Assembly (NCBI GenBank): GCA_030272155.1
Contig: CP126194.1
Coordinates: 2,285,501-2,349,500 of the forward strand
DNA from: Tetradesmus obliquus
Taxonomy: Eukaryota > Chlorophyta > Chlorophyceae > Sphaeropleales > Scenedesmaceae
Reading direction: 5' to 3'
Length of the DNA: 64,000 nt
Shown: positions 11,686 to 22,925 of the stretch, piece after piece
Layout of the letters: each line of letters begins with the position of its first letter
Numbering within the stretch: position 1 is the first letter of the stretch
Position numbers and translations under genes: made by a program
Notes under the pieces: generated by a model
Seen by the model: only the letters and a program-made list of their open reading frames with translations
Databases searched by the model: none
Told to the model about the DNA's origin: nothing

Positions 11686-12351
11686 GGCTGCCTGGTGTAC
11701 GTTATGCATGACATCCCTCGTGGTGTTAATATGGGGCCATTGGCGGGACACTGGATTTGGTGTGAACTGTGGAGTCGGATGCATCACACATATATATCAC
11801 ATAAGCTTCACCTTGCACAGCTTGTGTATGCGTGATTTGAAAAACCCGGCATTGGTCAGCTGGCTGCTGTACAGCGTGAGGCCATCTGTGACAAGAACTG
11901 GCAGATGTAATAGGCCTGGCCCATTTTATTTACAACACCAGGCCCTAGGCCTGAGGCATAGATGCCAGAAGTGCATAGGCCCATTGTGGATCGATCACAG
12001 CAGTAGCCATGCATGTCTGCAGCAGGTGCAGCTGAGCCCCACCTCAGTTGCGGAATGTTGGTGGTTGAGCTGCCGTTGCGTGCCATTGTTTTGAAGATGG
12101 TCATTGCGAACAAAAGCCAGCGCATCAGCGTGAAGCTGATGGCAGCTGACATCAGATTGTGCAAATGCACGAGCCGCGCCAGCACTAACCTTTCCCGGGC
12201 CGGCCAGCCGGCTGCCCACCCATTCGGCATACTTAATGCTGCTGTGGTTGAAATGTAGACAACCACTAATGCAGCTGCAGTCCGCCTGCCCTCATCCCTA
12301 CTCGCACAGCCCCTCTGCTCACCTTGCTGGACATCATCGAACATCGCCAAC
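11686..12351. other. Intergenic, copy C 3' region and promoter of Cys-rich gene 1
   Basis: No supported gene. A TGTAA, the usual green-algal poly(A) signal, occurs near 11906, about 220 bases after the copy C stop. A GC-rich block CCAGCCGGCTGCC near 12205 recurs upstream of the paralogous Cys-rich gene 2. Confidence 0.4.
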
Positions 12352-14018
12352 ATGAGGACTAGCGTGGTGAGCATGCTTTGTAGATCGGATCAGTAGCAGT
12401 TTCATCAAAACCAGTGCTGTAGTTTAGCGCTGATGAGTTTTGTCGACCGGTCGGTGCCTTTGGCGCGCTCTGCCAGCTCCTACCCAACACCACCCGAGCA
12501 GCCGTTGCCTTTTCCGCTGGTGCTCGTGTCGGCTTATTGAAATGCATTGTTGCTCCATTATCTCGATGCAGGTACTGTGCTTTGCAGTGGTGGCCTTGGT
12601 TCTGGGTAGTGCACATGGTGAGTGAGTGCAGCTGCAGCAGTGTCTGCTGCCTTCCAACCAGCAGTTTGCTGTGCTGCTCCTGGTGAAAGGCACCATGCAG
12701 CAGTCAAACACAGAGCACGCAGCTGGACTGCAAGGGGATGCCTATCAACTGCATACGACCTCTGCCTGGTTCGAATCAAAGCAGTGATAGCAGCACCGAC
12801 ATGTGCTTTGCAGTGATGCTGCAACACTTATCTGCAGTGGGTGTGCTGACATGTGATTTGGTGTGCTTCCTGTTGCCGCTGCAGCCGACAAGGGCCTGAG
12901 TGCCTCTGGCAGCCTGGACCTCAGCCTGTCAAAGGCGGAGGCCACAGCAGTAGCTGCAGAGGCCACTGCTGCAGCTGCAGACTCTGGCGTTGCAGTGCTG
13001 TCCGTCCCCCAGGTGTCTGTCGGCCTGTCCCTGAAGAAGGAGAAGGTCCCGCTGCTGACAGTGTCTGACGCGCCCTGCAAGAAGATCTGCGCGCCCAAGT
13101 GCACCATCACACTGGAGAAGCACTGCCTGACTGTTGACGTGCCCAAGAAGCACTGCGCCGTTGAGAAGAAGACCGTCAGCAAGCAGTTTTGTGAGAAGAA
13201 GTGCAAGCCCAGCCTGAAGCTGGACCTCCCTGAGATCAAGCTGCCAAGCCTGGCCCAGCAGAACCCCAACCCCTCTGCACCACCAGCAGCACTGGCAGCC
13301 AACCCCTCTGCAGTGCCAGCAACCCTGCAGGCTGAGCCCAAGCACAAGCTGCACCTGTCCAAGTCTGCTGCCCTGTCTGCATCTGTGGGTGATGCCAGCG
13401 CCTCTGTGGATGCCAGTGCATCGCTTGACGTCAACGGCAGGCGCCTGCAGACCCTGCCCAAGGCTGACCTGGACATGGTGAGTGCAGCACTGTTGCTGCC
13501 GCTGCTACTGCTGCTGCTGCTGCTGGTGGTGGTGGTGGCGGTGCGTCATTGCATGACATCACCTGCTTGTCAAGTTGTCCGTGCGCTACAGCAGCTGGTA
13601 TAGTTGCCACTGATCGCATCACAGCAGGCCTCGACCAATCCATTTCATAACCAGAACTGATAAGCTTGCCGCCCTGCCCTGCTGTCTGTCCATGCAGGAG
13701 TGCCATGACGTGTGCGTTACCATTCCCCTTGTCTTGCCAGAGGTCAAGTGCAGTGAGGCGACCAAAAAGGTGGAGAAGTGCACCAAGGTGCCCAGCAAGG
13801 AGTGCAAGGAGGAGTGCATCTGCCTGCCCCAGAAGAGCCTCTCCCTGGCCCTGCCCAAGAAGCCGTCCCTGTCTGTCAGCGTGGACGCGTCTGCCAGCGC
13901 AGTCAGCGTGGACGCATCTGCCAGCAGCAGCAAGCGCGCCCTGCAGGGCTTCCGCATCAGGCCCAAGAAGTTCTTCAAGAAGGCCACACACAAGATCAGC
14001 CACTTCTTCCGCGGCTAA
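12352..14018 (+). CDS. Secreted cysteine-rich protein, paralogue 1
   Basis: Four exons: 12352-12366, 12572-12617, 12885-13477 and 13698-14018, 324 aa, all junctions in phase. Exons 1-2 encode a signal peptide, MRTSVVLCFAVVALVLG then SAHA. Exon 3 has an Ala/Ser-rich segment, a Cys cluster (CKKICAPKC, KHCLTVDVPKKHC, FCEKKC) spaced among Lys-rich strands, then a Pro/Ala spacer with NPSAPPAALAANPSA. Exon 4 holds a second Cys cluster (ECHDVCVT, VKCSEATKKVEKC, CKEECIC) and ends with a basic tail, RPKKFFKKATHKISHFFRG. The even number of Cys and the signal peptide suggest a disulfide-rich extracellular or cell-wall protein. I do not recognise a named family. Its near-twin lies at 19426-21360. Intron 3 begins with a CTG/GTG triplet run. 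Confidence 0.8.
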
Positions 14019-15620
14019 GCCAGCACGCACGCGAGGGAACAGCCTTTGCCCAAATGATTTGGCCTTTTGATATTGAGGCTGTACTGACGCAGCAGCATGA
14101 CAGTTGTGTATATGCCTGTGCGAAGATGCAGTAAGGTAGCTGTCAACTGTCGCTGTGTTTGTTTGTGGCGAGCACCTGCATAACTTCAACTGCAAATAGT
14201 GGATATTGCAGCGCCTGCACCTACATTGTGTGAGCATGGTGTGAGCCGAGACACGCTGCACCACAGGCTTTACTTTGTCTGGCTTATCCCACACACAGGC
14301 AGCTGCAGTACTGTCGCGGCGCGGAGCAGTGTATTTGCATCTGCGGTGCTGCAGATGCAGCCCACATGCATGCAGGCACTGTTGAGCCATGTTGAGCTTT
14401 GCACTGCAAAGTGCAGCGCTGTGCGCTAGCCAAGCTTCAAGACGTTGTGGCAAACTGAACGCACTTGCATCTCTGTAACAAGCATGGAACCATTTTGGTG
14501 GGGGACATTTTGTCATTAAAGACAGGTTACCTGATGCTCATGACAATATAAACAAGGCAAGCACAGGAGCTGCTTGCTACATGCACAGTGAGCATGTGAG
14601 TTCTGCTCCGCATGCCAAACACGTGCTGCCGCACTGCACTTGGAAAAACAGCAATGAAACAGCAGCAACACAGCAACAAAATGACACTTGTGTTTTGCTG
14701 TACAGCAAGACAACACTACAACAACACCAAAACCAGACCTTTTGCATACCCTGTTGCTGGTGGGTACAGAGACTTTAACTTCCTTTTCCCAGAATACCTA
14801 CACAACGCCACCAGCACAGCAACACAATGCAACTTTCCCATGTGCTGCTGATGACAGACAAAGCAAGCCAAAGGCCCTCATCATCACAGCAGGTTGCATG
14901 TGCGGTAACTTGCTGAAGCTTTTGTAGAGATGATACTTATATGTTGCAGAAGCCGTTGTAGCAGTGAAATCATTGCTTTTGCTGTGTGCCATGTATCAAT
15001 ACTGCCTGCAAGCTTGCTTGGGCGCCCAATTGCCGGCAATGCCGCTCATGCCACATTCTGGCTGTCTCAGACACTTTTCACAGCCAATGCGGAGTTCGAA
15101 ACCAATAGCAGCCATAATACGTCTTCAATATGGCCGTGATGCATGTTACGCGGCAACTATGGCTCTTTGGCTGCCGAAAGCCCTGGGGTAACCCCAACGC
15201 CGGTGTTGTCATGATCAAGAAGCCAGCCGGTTCACACCGGTGGAAACCATTTCCGTAACGGCACCAGCGCCAATTGCAGGAACTGATATTACCATGTACT
15301 CTTTACCGCTTGGTTAGCATTATGATACTATAGCCGTCCCAGCTGCCACCTGCCACGAGGAGCTGGGAGCTGCCCGGCGGAAGGGGTTCAGGCTGCAGAC
15401 TAGCCGGGATGCCGCAGCGGTGAGGCAGTTCCCCGGTATATACACCGGGGCACCCGACTCAATCCAGCATTCACACATCATGCTTATAAGTTTGTCACAA
15501 GCGTTCAACAAAAGCAAGACAAATAGCCAGCACTAGCTTGCCGACGCCCTCTAGGCACCAAGGGGTTCCCGCGCTCTCTACGCCGCCTTCTGATACCATC
15601 GATTGTTGAAAGACTAAAAA
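14019..15620. other. Intergenic, includes KCS promoter
   Basis: 1.6 kb without a supported gene. The last 450 bases before the KCS start contain several ACCGG/CCGGT motifs and a perfect inverted repeat, annotated separately. Confidence 0.45.
15431..15450. promoter_or_regulatory. Perfect inverted repeat with TATATA-like loop upstream of KCS
   Basis: Seven-base arms CCCCGGT and ACCGGGG flank ATATAC, about 170 bases before the KCS ATG. Related CCGGT or ACCGG motifs lie at about 15199-15206 and 15225-15243. This could be a factor-binding site with a TATA-like core; function is inference. Confidence 0.35.
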
Positions 15621-17737
15621 ATGGCAGATCTTCCCGTTTACCTTGTGGACTACTCCATGTTCGGTGAGTGCAGCGCTGGAATTTGGCGGGATGTCGAACT
15701 GGAGCAGCAGCTTGCAAGCAGCCATGCCTCGATGGCTGAACTGCCGATAGATAATACTGAAAACCTCGATTAAACATGTTACTTACAAACCTGTCCGCTG
15801 CCTGCTCTGCAGATGCCCCCGAAGAGCTCAAGGTGGACTTCGTTGCCAGCCAGGAAGCAGCACGGAGCTGGAAGGTGCGGCCCGCAGCAAGCAGTTGCGA
15901 CATGCATAAGAAAAGTGATGGAAAGCTATTGACAGCTGCTTGCATTTGGTGTGCGGGTTTGTGCCTGTCACTGCCAGCCCGCTGCCAGCCGGCACCAGCT
16001 GCAGCTGCAGACCGCTGCACTGGCTGCACATGTACCAAAGCTCTTGTCCATACAGCAGCTGCCCATGTTGCTCAAGTTGCATTTGTTGATTCTTTGACCA
16101 ATAAACTGCTTCATGCTTCTGCTGCTGTCCTTTCCTGCAGGTTGCCACTCCTGAGAAGGTGGACTTTGTGTCCAAGATCTTCCTGGCCTCTGGCATCAGC
16201 ACCACGCGCACCGCCATCCCCGCCTGCCTGCAGCCCACGCAGACGCAGGAGCCCAAGACCGACCTGCACAGCGCGCAGGCCGAGGCCAAGATGGTGTACG
16301 GCCAGGTCATCAGTGAGGTGCTGCGCAAGACGGGCCTGGCTGCCACCGACATTGACATCCTCATCACCAACACCTCCATCTACTGCCCCACGCCCTCCAT
16401 CGCGTCCATGGTCATCAACATGTTCAGCATGCGCGAGGACGTGCAGGCCTACCACCTGGGCGGCATGGGCTGCGCGTTTGGCGTGGTGGGGCTCAACATG
16501 GTGCGGGACATGCTCAAGGCGCACCCGGGCAAGACCTGCCTGTTTGTGAGCAGCGAGATCATCACCGGCGCCTTCTACCCCGGCCACCGCAAAGAGGCGC
16601 TGGTGACCAACGCGCTGTTCCGCATGGGCGGCACTGCCAGCATCCTGACCAACAACCCGGCCTGGAGGTCCCGCAGCAAGTACCAGCTGCAGCACTGCCT
16701 GCGCGTGCACACTGGCGCCAGCGACAGGGCATACAAGTGAGTGGTGCAAGCAGATGGTGTGGAAAGGCAGTGCCAGCAATTGCCATCAGGTTTCCCTCCT
16801 GCAAGCAGTGTCAGCAGTACGGTTGCACTTCAAGAATGGCTGCATTACTGTTTGCATGAAAGGTGTGGCAACAGCAGCAGCAACAGCAGCTGCGTTGTCT
16901 TGACACATGTATACATTGAGCTGTGTGACTTACATGTTATGTCTGCCGTGCTACCTGCTGCCCTGCAGTGCGCTGAACTGGGAGCCTGATGAGGAGGGCA
17001 TCAACGGCATGGTCATCACCAAGACGCTGCCCAGCGAGGCAGCCAACGTGCTGGAGAAGGGTGTGCGCAGGATGACGCCCCGCATCATGACCTGGGGCCA
17101 GTACGCAGAGGCGGCAGTCAACTACATCCAGCAGGCAGCAGCGCAGGTGTCCAACGGCAAGCTGTGCGCTGCCCCTGCCCCCTACCAGCCCGACTACACG
17201 CGCTGCGCCGACCACTTCCTGCTGCATGCTGGCGGCTATGCCATCCTGCGAGGCATCCAGAAGGGCCTGCGCCTGCCTGCGCAGGCGATGATGCCCAGCT
17301 TTGCCAGCCTGCGCGACTTTGGCAACACCAGCAGCGCCAGCACCTGGTACACCTGGTCCTACATTGAGTCCACGGACGGCGTGCGCAAGGGCCAAACCGT
17401 GCTGCAAATTGGTGTGGGCGGCGGCATGAAGAGTGGTGTGGCCTACTGGCGTGCGCTGCGTGATGTGCGTGACATCCACCCCTGCTGGGCACACCTTGGC
17501 GGCAAGGCCCTGACAGAGGCTGACCTGCCCCGCCCCATCAGCAACACCTACAAGTCCATCTTTGACCTGCCCAGCACACGCACAGCAGCAGAGCAGCAGC
17601 AAGTGATTCAGGCCACCAATGCAGCACCGCGCGTCACCCTGGCCGATGCGCAGCAGGCAGCAGCAGCAGCTGAGGTGATCAAGCTGCATGCAGAGGCGGC
17701 ACAGAGTGAAGGCGCTGCTGCAGTGGCTGCGCATTAG
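15621..17737 (+). CDS. KCS: 3-ketoacyl-CoA synthase (very-long-chain fatty acid elongase condensing enzyme)
   Basis: Exons 15621-15663, 15813-15874, 16141-16736 and 16969-17737 give 489 aa. KCS condenses malonyl-CoA with acyl-CoA in the ER elongase. The protein opens at VYLVDYSMFDAPEELKVDF, the point where the FAE1/CUT1 domain begins in plants. The active-site segment GGMGCAFGVVGLNMVRDML places the nucleophile at Cys146 (codon 16471). HAGGYAILRGIQ gives His320, and FGNTSSAS gives Asn353. The His-Asn spacing of 33 equals that of Arabidopsis FAE1 (391/424). RMGGTASILTNN and SKYQLQH are further family strings. The usual N-terminal pair of membrane helices is absent from this model, although the ATG at 15621 sits in a good context (AAAAATGGC). 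An upstream exon may have been missed. The C-terminus has an extra Ala/Gln-rich tail of about 50 residues. Confidence 0.9.
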
Positions 17738-19425
17738 GCAATGTGTTGAGCGTGTAGTGGTCTGCGCACACATGTGCGATCTTGAGTGTGTCGAGTGAGC
17801 GCCAAGGCCTTGCGCGCAAGTTTCTTTCCGCAAGGCTTTCTGCATCTTCTGCTTGGCATGGGGCCCGGGCATGTGCATTTGTTGTTATGGTGTTAAAAGT
17901 CTTTTGTCATCCATCTACTGTGCTAGCATCCACTCAACTCATCTCAATCCTGCTGGTTCAGTACCCGTCTCAAGCCCTTTCCATTGTATGCCCTGGTTGG
18001 TCAGCAGGCCTGTGCATTTCATCTAACTGACATGCTGAAACATGCATGTCTAGGTAGTAAATTGTTGACACTCTCCTGCCACCTGTCCGTGCTTGTTCTG
18101 TGCTGTGACTTGGTGGGCAACTCGCATGTAACACTGGTACATGATTGACTCTGTCTTATGTTACGTTGCCACTTGGCGACTGCAGCACCAGCAATGGCAT
18201 GCTGCAGTGAAACCACCTTTGAGCATAAGGCGGTACTGTGTGGCTGCATGCAGTGCGCACTGCGGTCTGACAGCAAGTCGAGACATAGATGCATTTGTAA
18301 AGAGTTGCACATGCCAAGCCAAGCGGCTAGCAGATCTCCGACCAGCCACATGACCAGCCATGAGCCGTGCTGTGCTCTTTCAAAGTTCGAATCTTGCACA
18401 TCACATGCATGCTCCTTTCCAGGGTGTTGGGCAGTGTTGAAAGTCCAAATCTGATCAAGCTTCAGGGTGCAGTTTATGCAACTGCTGGACGTATCAGCAA
18501 ACATCACGCTTGCTGATCAACTACCTTTCTGCTCTGCGCCTCTGCTGATGTAGATGCTGCGGCAGCACCCTGCTCACATGATCACAGAGCACGCTGTGGT
18601 GCAGCATGTGACAGCACCATGACAACAAGTGCGCATACACGGTTGTATAGCTGTACTCTCAGTTGAGCTGTGAGGACATCACAGTACAGGCTGGTGCTTG
18701 CAGCGGCCTGACCATGAAGTGTCACAAAGTGCGTGCAGCACACAATCCCGATTTCCTGCAAGAACATGCATGCATACTGCAGTAAACCTTGCACAGCCAT
18801 ATCGTGCATCTATTGGTAAAGGTGTCACACTTTCGTGCCTTTAGGAACCACACCAAGCGTATGCGAGGCTGCTATACCAGCTATGTAGCTGTTACAAAAC
18901 AGCAGCAACAACAATTGAATTGCTGCAGGCGCGCTACTTGAGTCCTGGCAGATCGAGGCAGTATCCGGCTTGCAGTCTCTTGCTGCGCATTCTTTCCTTG
19001 GCACTTTGAGCCAGCATGGCAGTAAATTGTCTCTTAGCCATGCCACATCCACGCATCTCAGGTGCTGAAGTTCAGTTTGAACCAGCACTTGGTAAGCGTG
19101 TGAAAGTCGCATTATTCGCTATTTGTTGTGTTGTATTCGAGGCGCTTTTGACACTCGTTGAGTTGCTTTTGCTGCAAGGAAGCTGCGGGAAGGCAGACTA
19201 ATGTGGACAGCAAATTTGCAGCCGAGGCCAGCCCTGAACCACCGGGCATCCCGGCCCGACCAGCCGGCTGCCGATGCCCTGGAAAGGTACAAAAGAGATA
19301 AGCTTCTATGCCAAGCCTCAACAACCACTTGTCATTGAGTGTATACACTGTGTATACACACGCATCATTAGTGCTTGGCCTTCACTCTTCTTCTTGCTCT
19401 CGGTCTGCGATAGTCGCTGGCAAAG
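17738..19425. other. Intergenic, KCS 3' region and promoter of Cys-rich gene 2
   Basis: 1.7 kb with no supported gene. A block GACCAGCCGGCTGCC near 19257 matches the one upstream of Cys-rich gene 1 at a similar distance from the start codon. Confidence 0.4.
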
Positions 19426-21360
19426 ATGGCCCCTCGCACGGTGAGACCTCTGCAGCCTGAAGGCAGCTACTATCATGTAGTTTGACATGTTTTTGTCACC
19501 ATCCTGCATATCTAGTACTCAGCCAGCCAGCTGGCATGCTTTCCCGCCACACAACCAGCAGCTGCGGCAAGAGAGCGACCGGCCATGCTACCCGCCTTGC
19601 TTGAATGTCATAGCGAATGCAAACCAAACTGACTTTTCATGCTTTTGTTGTTTACAGGTGCTCTGCTTTGCTCTCGTGGCTCTCGCCCTCTGCAGTGCTC
19701 ATGCAGCTGATGGTGAGTGGCGGGCAGCTTCTGTCCATCTCCGTGTGCCGCTCTGCTGCACAAACAGCTTCTGCCACACCAAGCAGGTTTTTCCTGCTGG
19801 GCGAGAGTGTTAAACCAAATTGCATACAATGCCGTGCTGGCAGTGCTTACGGTTTCAAATCTTACAGACATGCAGATAGCAGCTGCTGCCACTGGTGCCA
19901 GCAAGTGCTGTGTTGGCGTGCCCCGTAAGGCGATGTTTGCATGCTGTGGCCGACAACACAACGAGATGCTGATACATGCTTCTGTTGTTGCTGTTTCTGC
20001 CTGCAGCCGACAAGGGCCTGAGTGCCTCTGGCAGCCTGGACCTCAGCCTGTCAAAGGCGGAGGCCACAGCAGTAGCTGCGGAGGCCACTGCAACAGCTGC
20101 CGACTCTGGCGTCGCAGTGCTGTCCGTACCCCAAGTGTCTGTTGGCCTCTCCGTCAAGAAAGAGAAGCTGCCGCTGCTGACAGTGTCTGACGCGCCCTGC
20201 AAGAAGATCTGCGCGCCCAAGTGCACCATCACACTGGCGAAGCACTGCCTGACTGTTGACGTGCCCAAGAAGCACTGCGCCATTGAGAAGAAGACCGTCA
20301 GCAAGCAGTTTTGTGAGAAGAAGTGCAAGCCCAGCCTGAAGCTGGACCTGCCTGAGATCAAGCTGCCAAGCCTGGCCCAGCAGAACCCCAACCCCTCTGC
20401 ACCACCAGCAGCACTGGCAGCCAACCCCTCTGCATTGCCAGCAACCCTGCAGGCTGAGGCCCAGCCCAAGCTTCACCTGTCCAAGTCTGCTGCCCTGTCT
20501 GCATCTGTGGGTGATGCCAGCGCCTCTGTGGATGCCAGTGCATCGCTTGACGTCAACGGCAGGCGCCTGCAGACCCTGCCCAAGGCTGACCTGGACGTGG
20601 TGAGTGCAACGCTGCTGCTCATTAGGCTGCTGCTGCTGCTGCTGCTATGCTGCAGTGCAATGTGTCAAATGCACGTGCTTGTGGCTGCAGGGAGTGGCAG
20701 CGAATCTGCTTTTTGCACTGCGCTCCTTTGTAGCTGTGCAGTCCTGTTCCTGCGCTATTGCAGCAAGCTGCACCATGGGCACTGATACTGTCAACACAGC
20801 CATATCTCTCAGTCACGTTCTCATCACCTGCTGTGCTGCTGCGCTGCCATCTGTCTATGCAGGAGTGCCATGCTGTGTGCGTGACCGTTCCCTTTGTCAT
20901 GCCGGTCAAGTGCACTGAGACCACGGTGCAGGTGGAGACGTGCACCAAGGTGCCCAGCAAGGAGTGCAAGGAGGAGTGCATCTGCCTGCCCCAGAAGAGC
21001 CTCTCCCTGGCCCTGCCCAAGAAGCCGTCCCTGTCTGTCAGCGTGGACGCGTCTGCCAGCGCAGTCAGCGTGGACGCATCTGCCAGCAGCAGCAAGCGTG
21101 ACATGAAGAACGTCAAGTTTGTGCTGCCAGAGTGGTTCCCCAAGCTGGCCACACACAAGTTTGCCAACATCTCAGCGCCTGGGCTGTCTGCAGTGGCTAA
21201 GCAGAAGTTTGCCAACATCTCAGCACCTGTGCTGTCGACCATTGCTAAGAAAAAGTTTGCCAGCGTTTCAGTGCCCACGCTGCCCAACAACACTGTCGCC
21301 ACCATTGACATCTCTGACAGCAAGCACATCAGCGTCAGCAAGTCTGACAGCAAGAACTAG
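19426..21360 (+). CDS. Secreted cysteine-rich protein, paralogue 2
   Basis: Exons 19426-19440, 19658-19712, 20007-20599 and 20863-21360 give 386 aa with the same exon phases as paralogue 1. The signal peptide is MAPRTVLCFALVALALCSAH followed by AADA. Exon 3 has the same length (593 bases) and the same Cys pattern as paralogue 1. Exon 4 begins ECHAVCVT, has the CKEECIC cluster, then diverges after the SSSKR point. Instead of the basic RFFRG-type tail it has three imperfect repeats around THKFANISAPGLS, KQKFANISAPVLS and KKKFASVSVPTLP, ending in a Ser/Lys-rich tail. Part of exon 4 is identical in DNA to paralogue 1 over about 155 bases. It is probably an extracellular or cell-wall protein; the family is unknown to me. 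Confidence 0.8.
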
Positions 21361-22642
21361 GCTGCTTGGTGGTTGGCTTAGCCATGTAGATGTCTCAAGT
21401 GCAGCATGAGCATATTTAAGTGTGTACAGGTGTCGATAGGTTTGTATATATGCGTTGGCTGCAACGCTGGCTGTGCTGGGAGGCGTACTGTGCAGCAATA
21501 CACATGCAAAACTTGTGCAGTGCAGGGCGCAGCTGCATAGTTGTGAATGACGGTCTGTGATGGTGCTTGTGTTGAGCTGGTGCATGATGTAACCCTTCAA
21601 CTGACTTGTAGCAACATACGCTGTTGCTGTAGCGTTGTGACAACTTGTCCCTGTTGAATAGGGTGCAGGAAGTGTTCAGTGCATGCAAGCATGCTGCCTT
21701 CTACTAGCAGAGTCGTCGATAGCAGTAACAGTACAGCCTGAAGGGACAACTGTCATAACCTGGCAGCAAACTGCAAACAGTTGTGAAAATGATGAGTTGC
21801 GTTACAAACACACACCTGCACCTCTGGCCAGCAGCTCTACAGCTTGGCATGTCGCCCTGAACCTGCCAGCGTGCACGTTGCCCTGCAGGGCACGTGGTGC
21901 TGTTGATCAAATGCACCTGACACAGCTGAACTTCACTTCCACTGTGCGGCGATCATGCCATCGTTAGTAGATGGAAGCCACATGCGCCTGAACATGAGCA
22001 TACCGGCATGGATATTGCCTGATCCGACATGCAACTACCCCTCTGTAGATCATATCAACTTAGATGGCAATCATACGTCCACTGGAGTCTTTCAGGTGAC
22101 AAGTAACCAACTTTGCAACTCATTCACGCTGTGAAATCACCCTCTCAAAGGATGCAATCACATGGCCTTGCACAGACACTAACTGGCATAGAGGTGCATG
22201 AAATTCAATGTCGCTGCCTGTTGAATAGGTCAGCTTGGCCGGTTTGAAACTGGGTCATGCGATAACCCTGGTGTTTTGTGCCTCACTTCAACACAGCACA
22301 ACATGCCACTGTAGCACATTGTGTTGTTGCAAAGCCGATGTGCACAGGCAACGCACCACATTGTGAAGCATACCACGGCAGCAAGTGCTGTGATAGCATG
22401 ACTGCAGCTCAATGCTATGTCAACAACGATGCAGAAACCCAGTCGATGTAACTGCACAAAGCAAGCCCCCCAACACCTGCACTCATCACCCTGCAGCGGT
22501 AAACATCATAGCCGCACTAGCTAGAGCCTAACTTAATTGGGTCAGCTGCTGCTAGCACCAACCAAGCGCTGCATTCTGCAGCAAGCAAGTGCATCTAGGT
22601 GGTATAAGAAGTGTGTCAGCGATGCAGACAGCAAGCAGCATC
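21361..22642. other. Intergenic between convergent genes
   Basis: 1.3 kb between the stop of Cys-rich gene 2 (+) and the sulfatase stop (-). Nothing supported is seen beyond 3' UTR and spacer. Confidence 0.45.
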
Positions 22643-22887
22643 TTACAGCTGCGGCTGGCATTCCCTGCAGAGCTCTATTCCCTCTGAATGGTACGGAGAA
22701 TACATGCTCTCCAATCGCGTCTGGCCATCCGGCCACATATGCTGCCGCCGCAGCTGCTGCCACCCTGCAGAGCTATCCACCTTGCTGCTGTCGCCAGCTG
22801 CCGCGAATCTCACAGCTGCTGCAATTGCCTCTTGCTCTACCAGCTGCATCCGCGGTGTAGCGCGCAGGCTGGGATGCACAACGCGTG

Positions 22888-22925
<38 letters not shown>

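Noticed and set aside
11856-12374. Minus-strand 172-codon open frame
   Set aside because: No recognisable motif. It overlaps the promoter and first exon of Cys-rich gene 1 on the plus strand.
12929-13354. Antisense open frames across the Cys-rich genes and the KCS exons
   Set aside because: These are mirror frames produced by biased codon use of the real exons. They recur at the same position in both paralogues.
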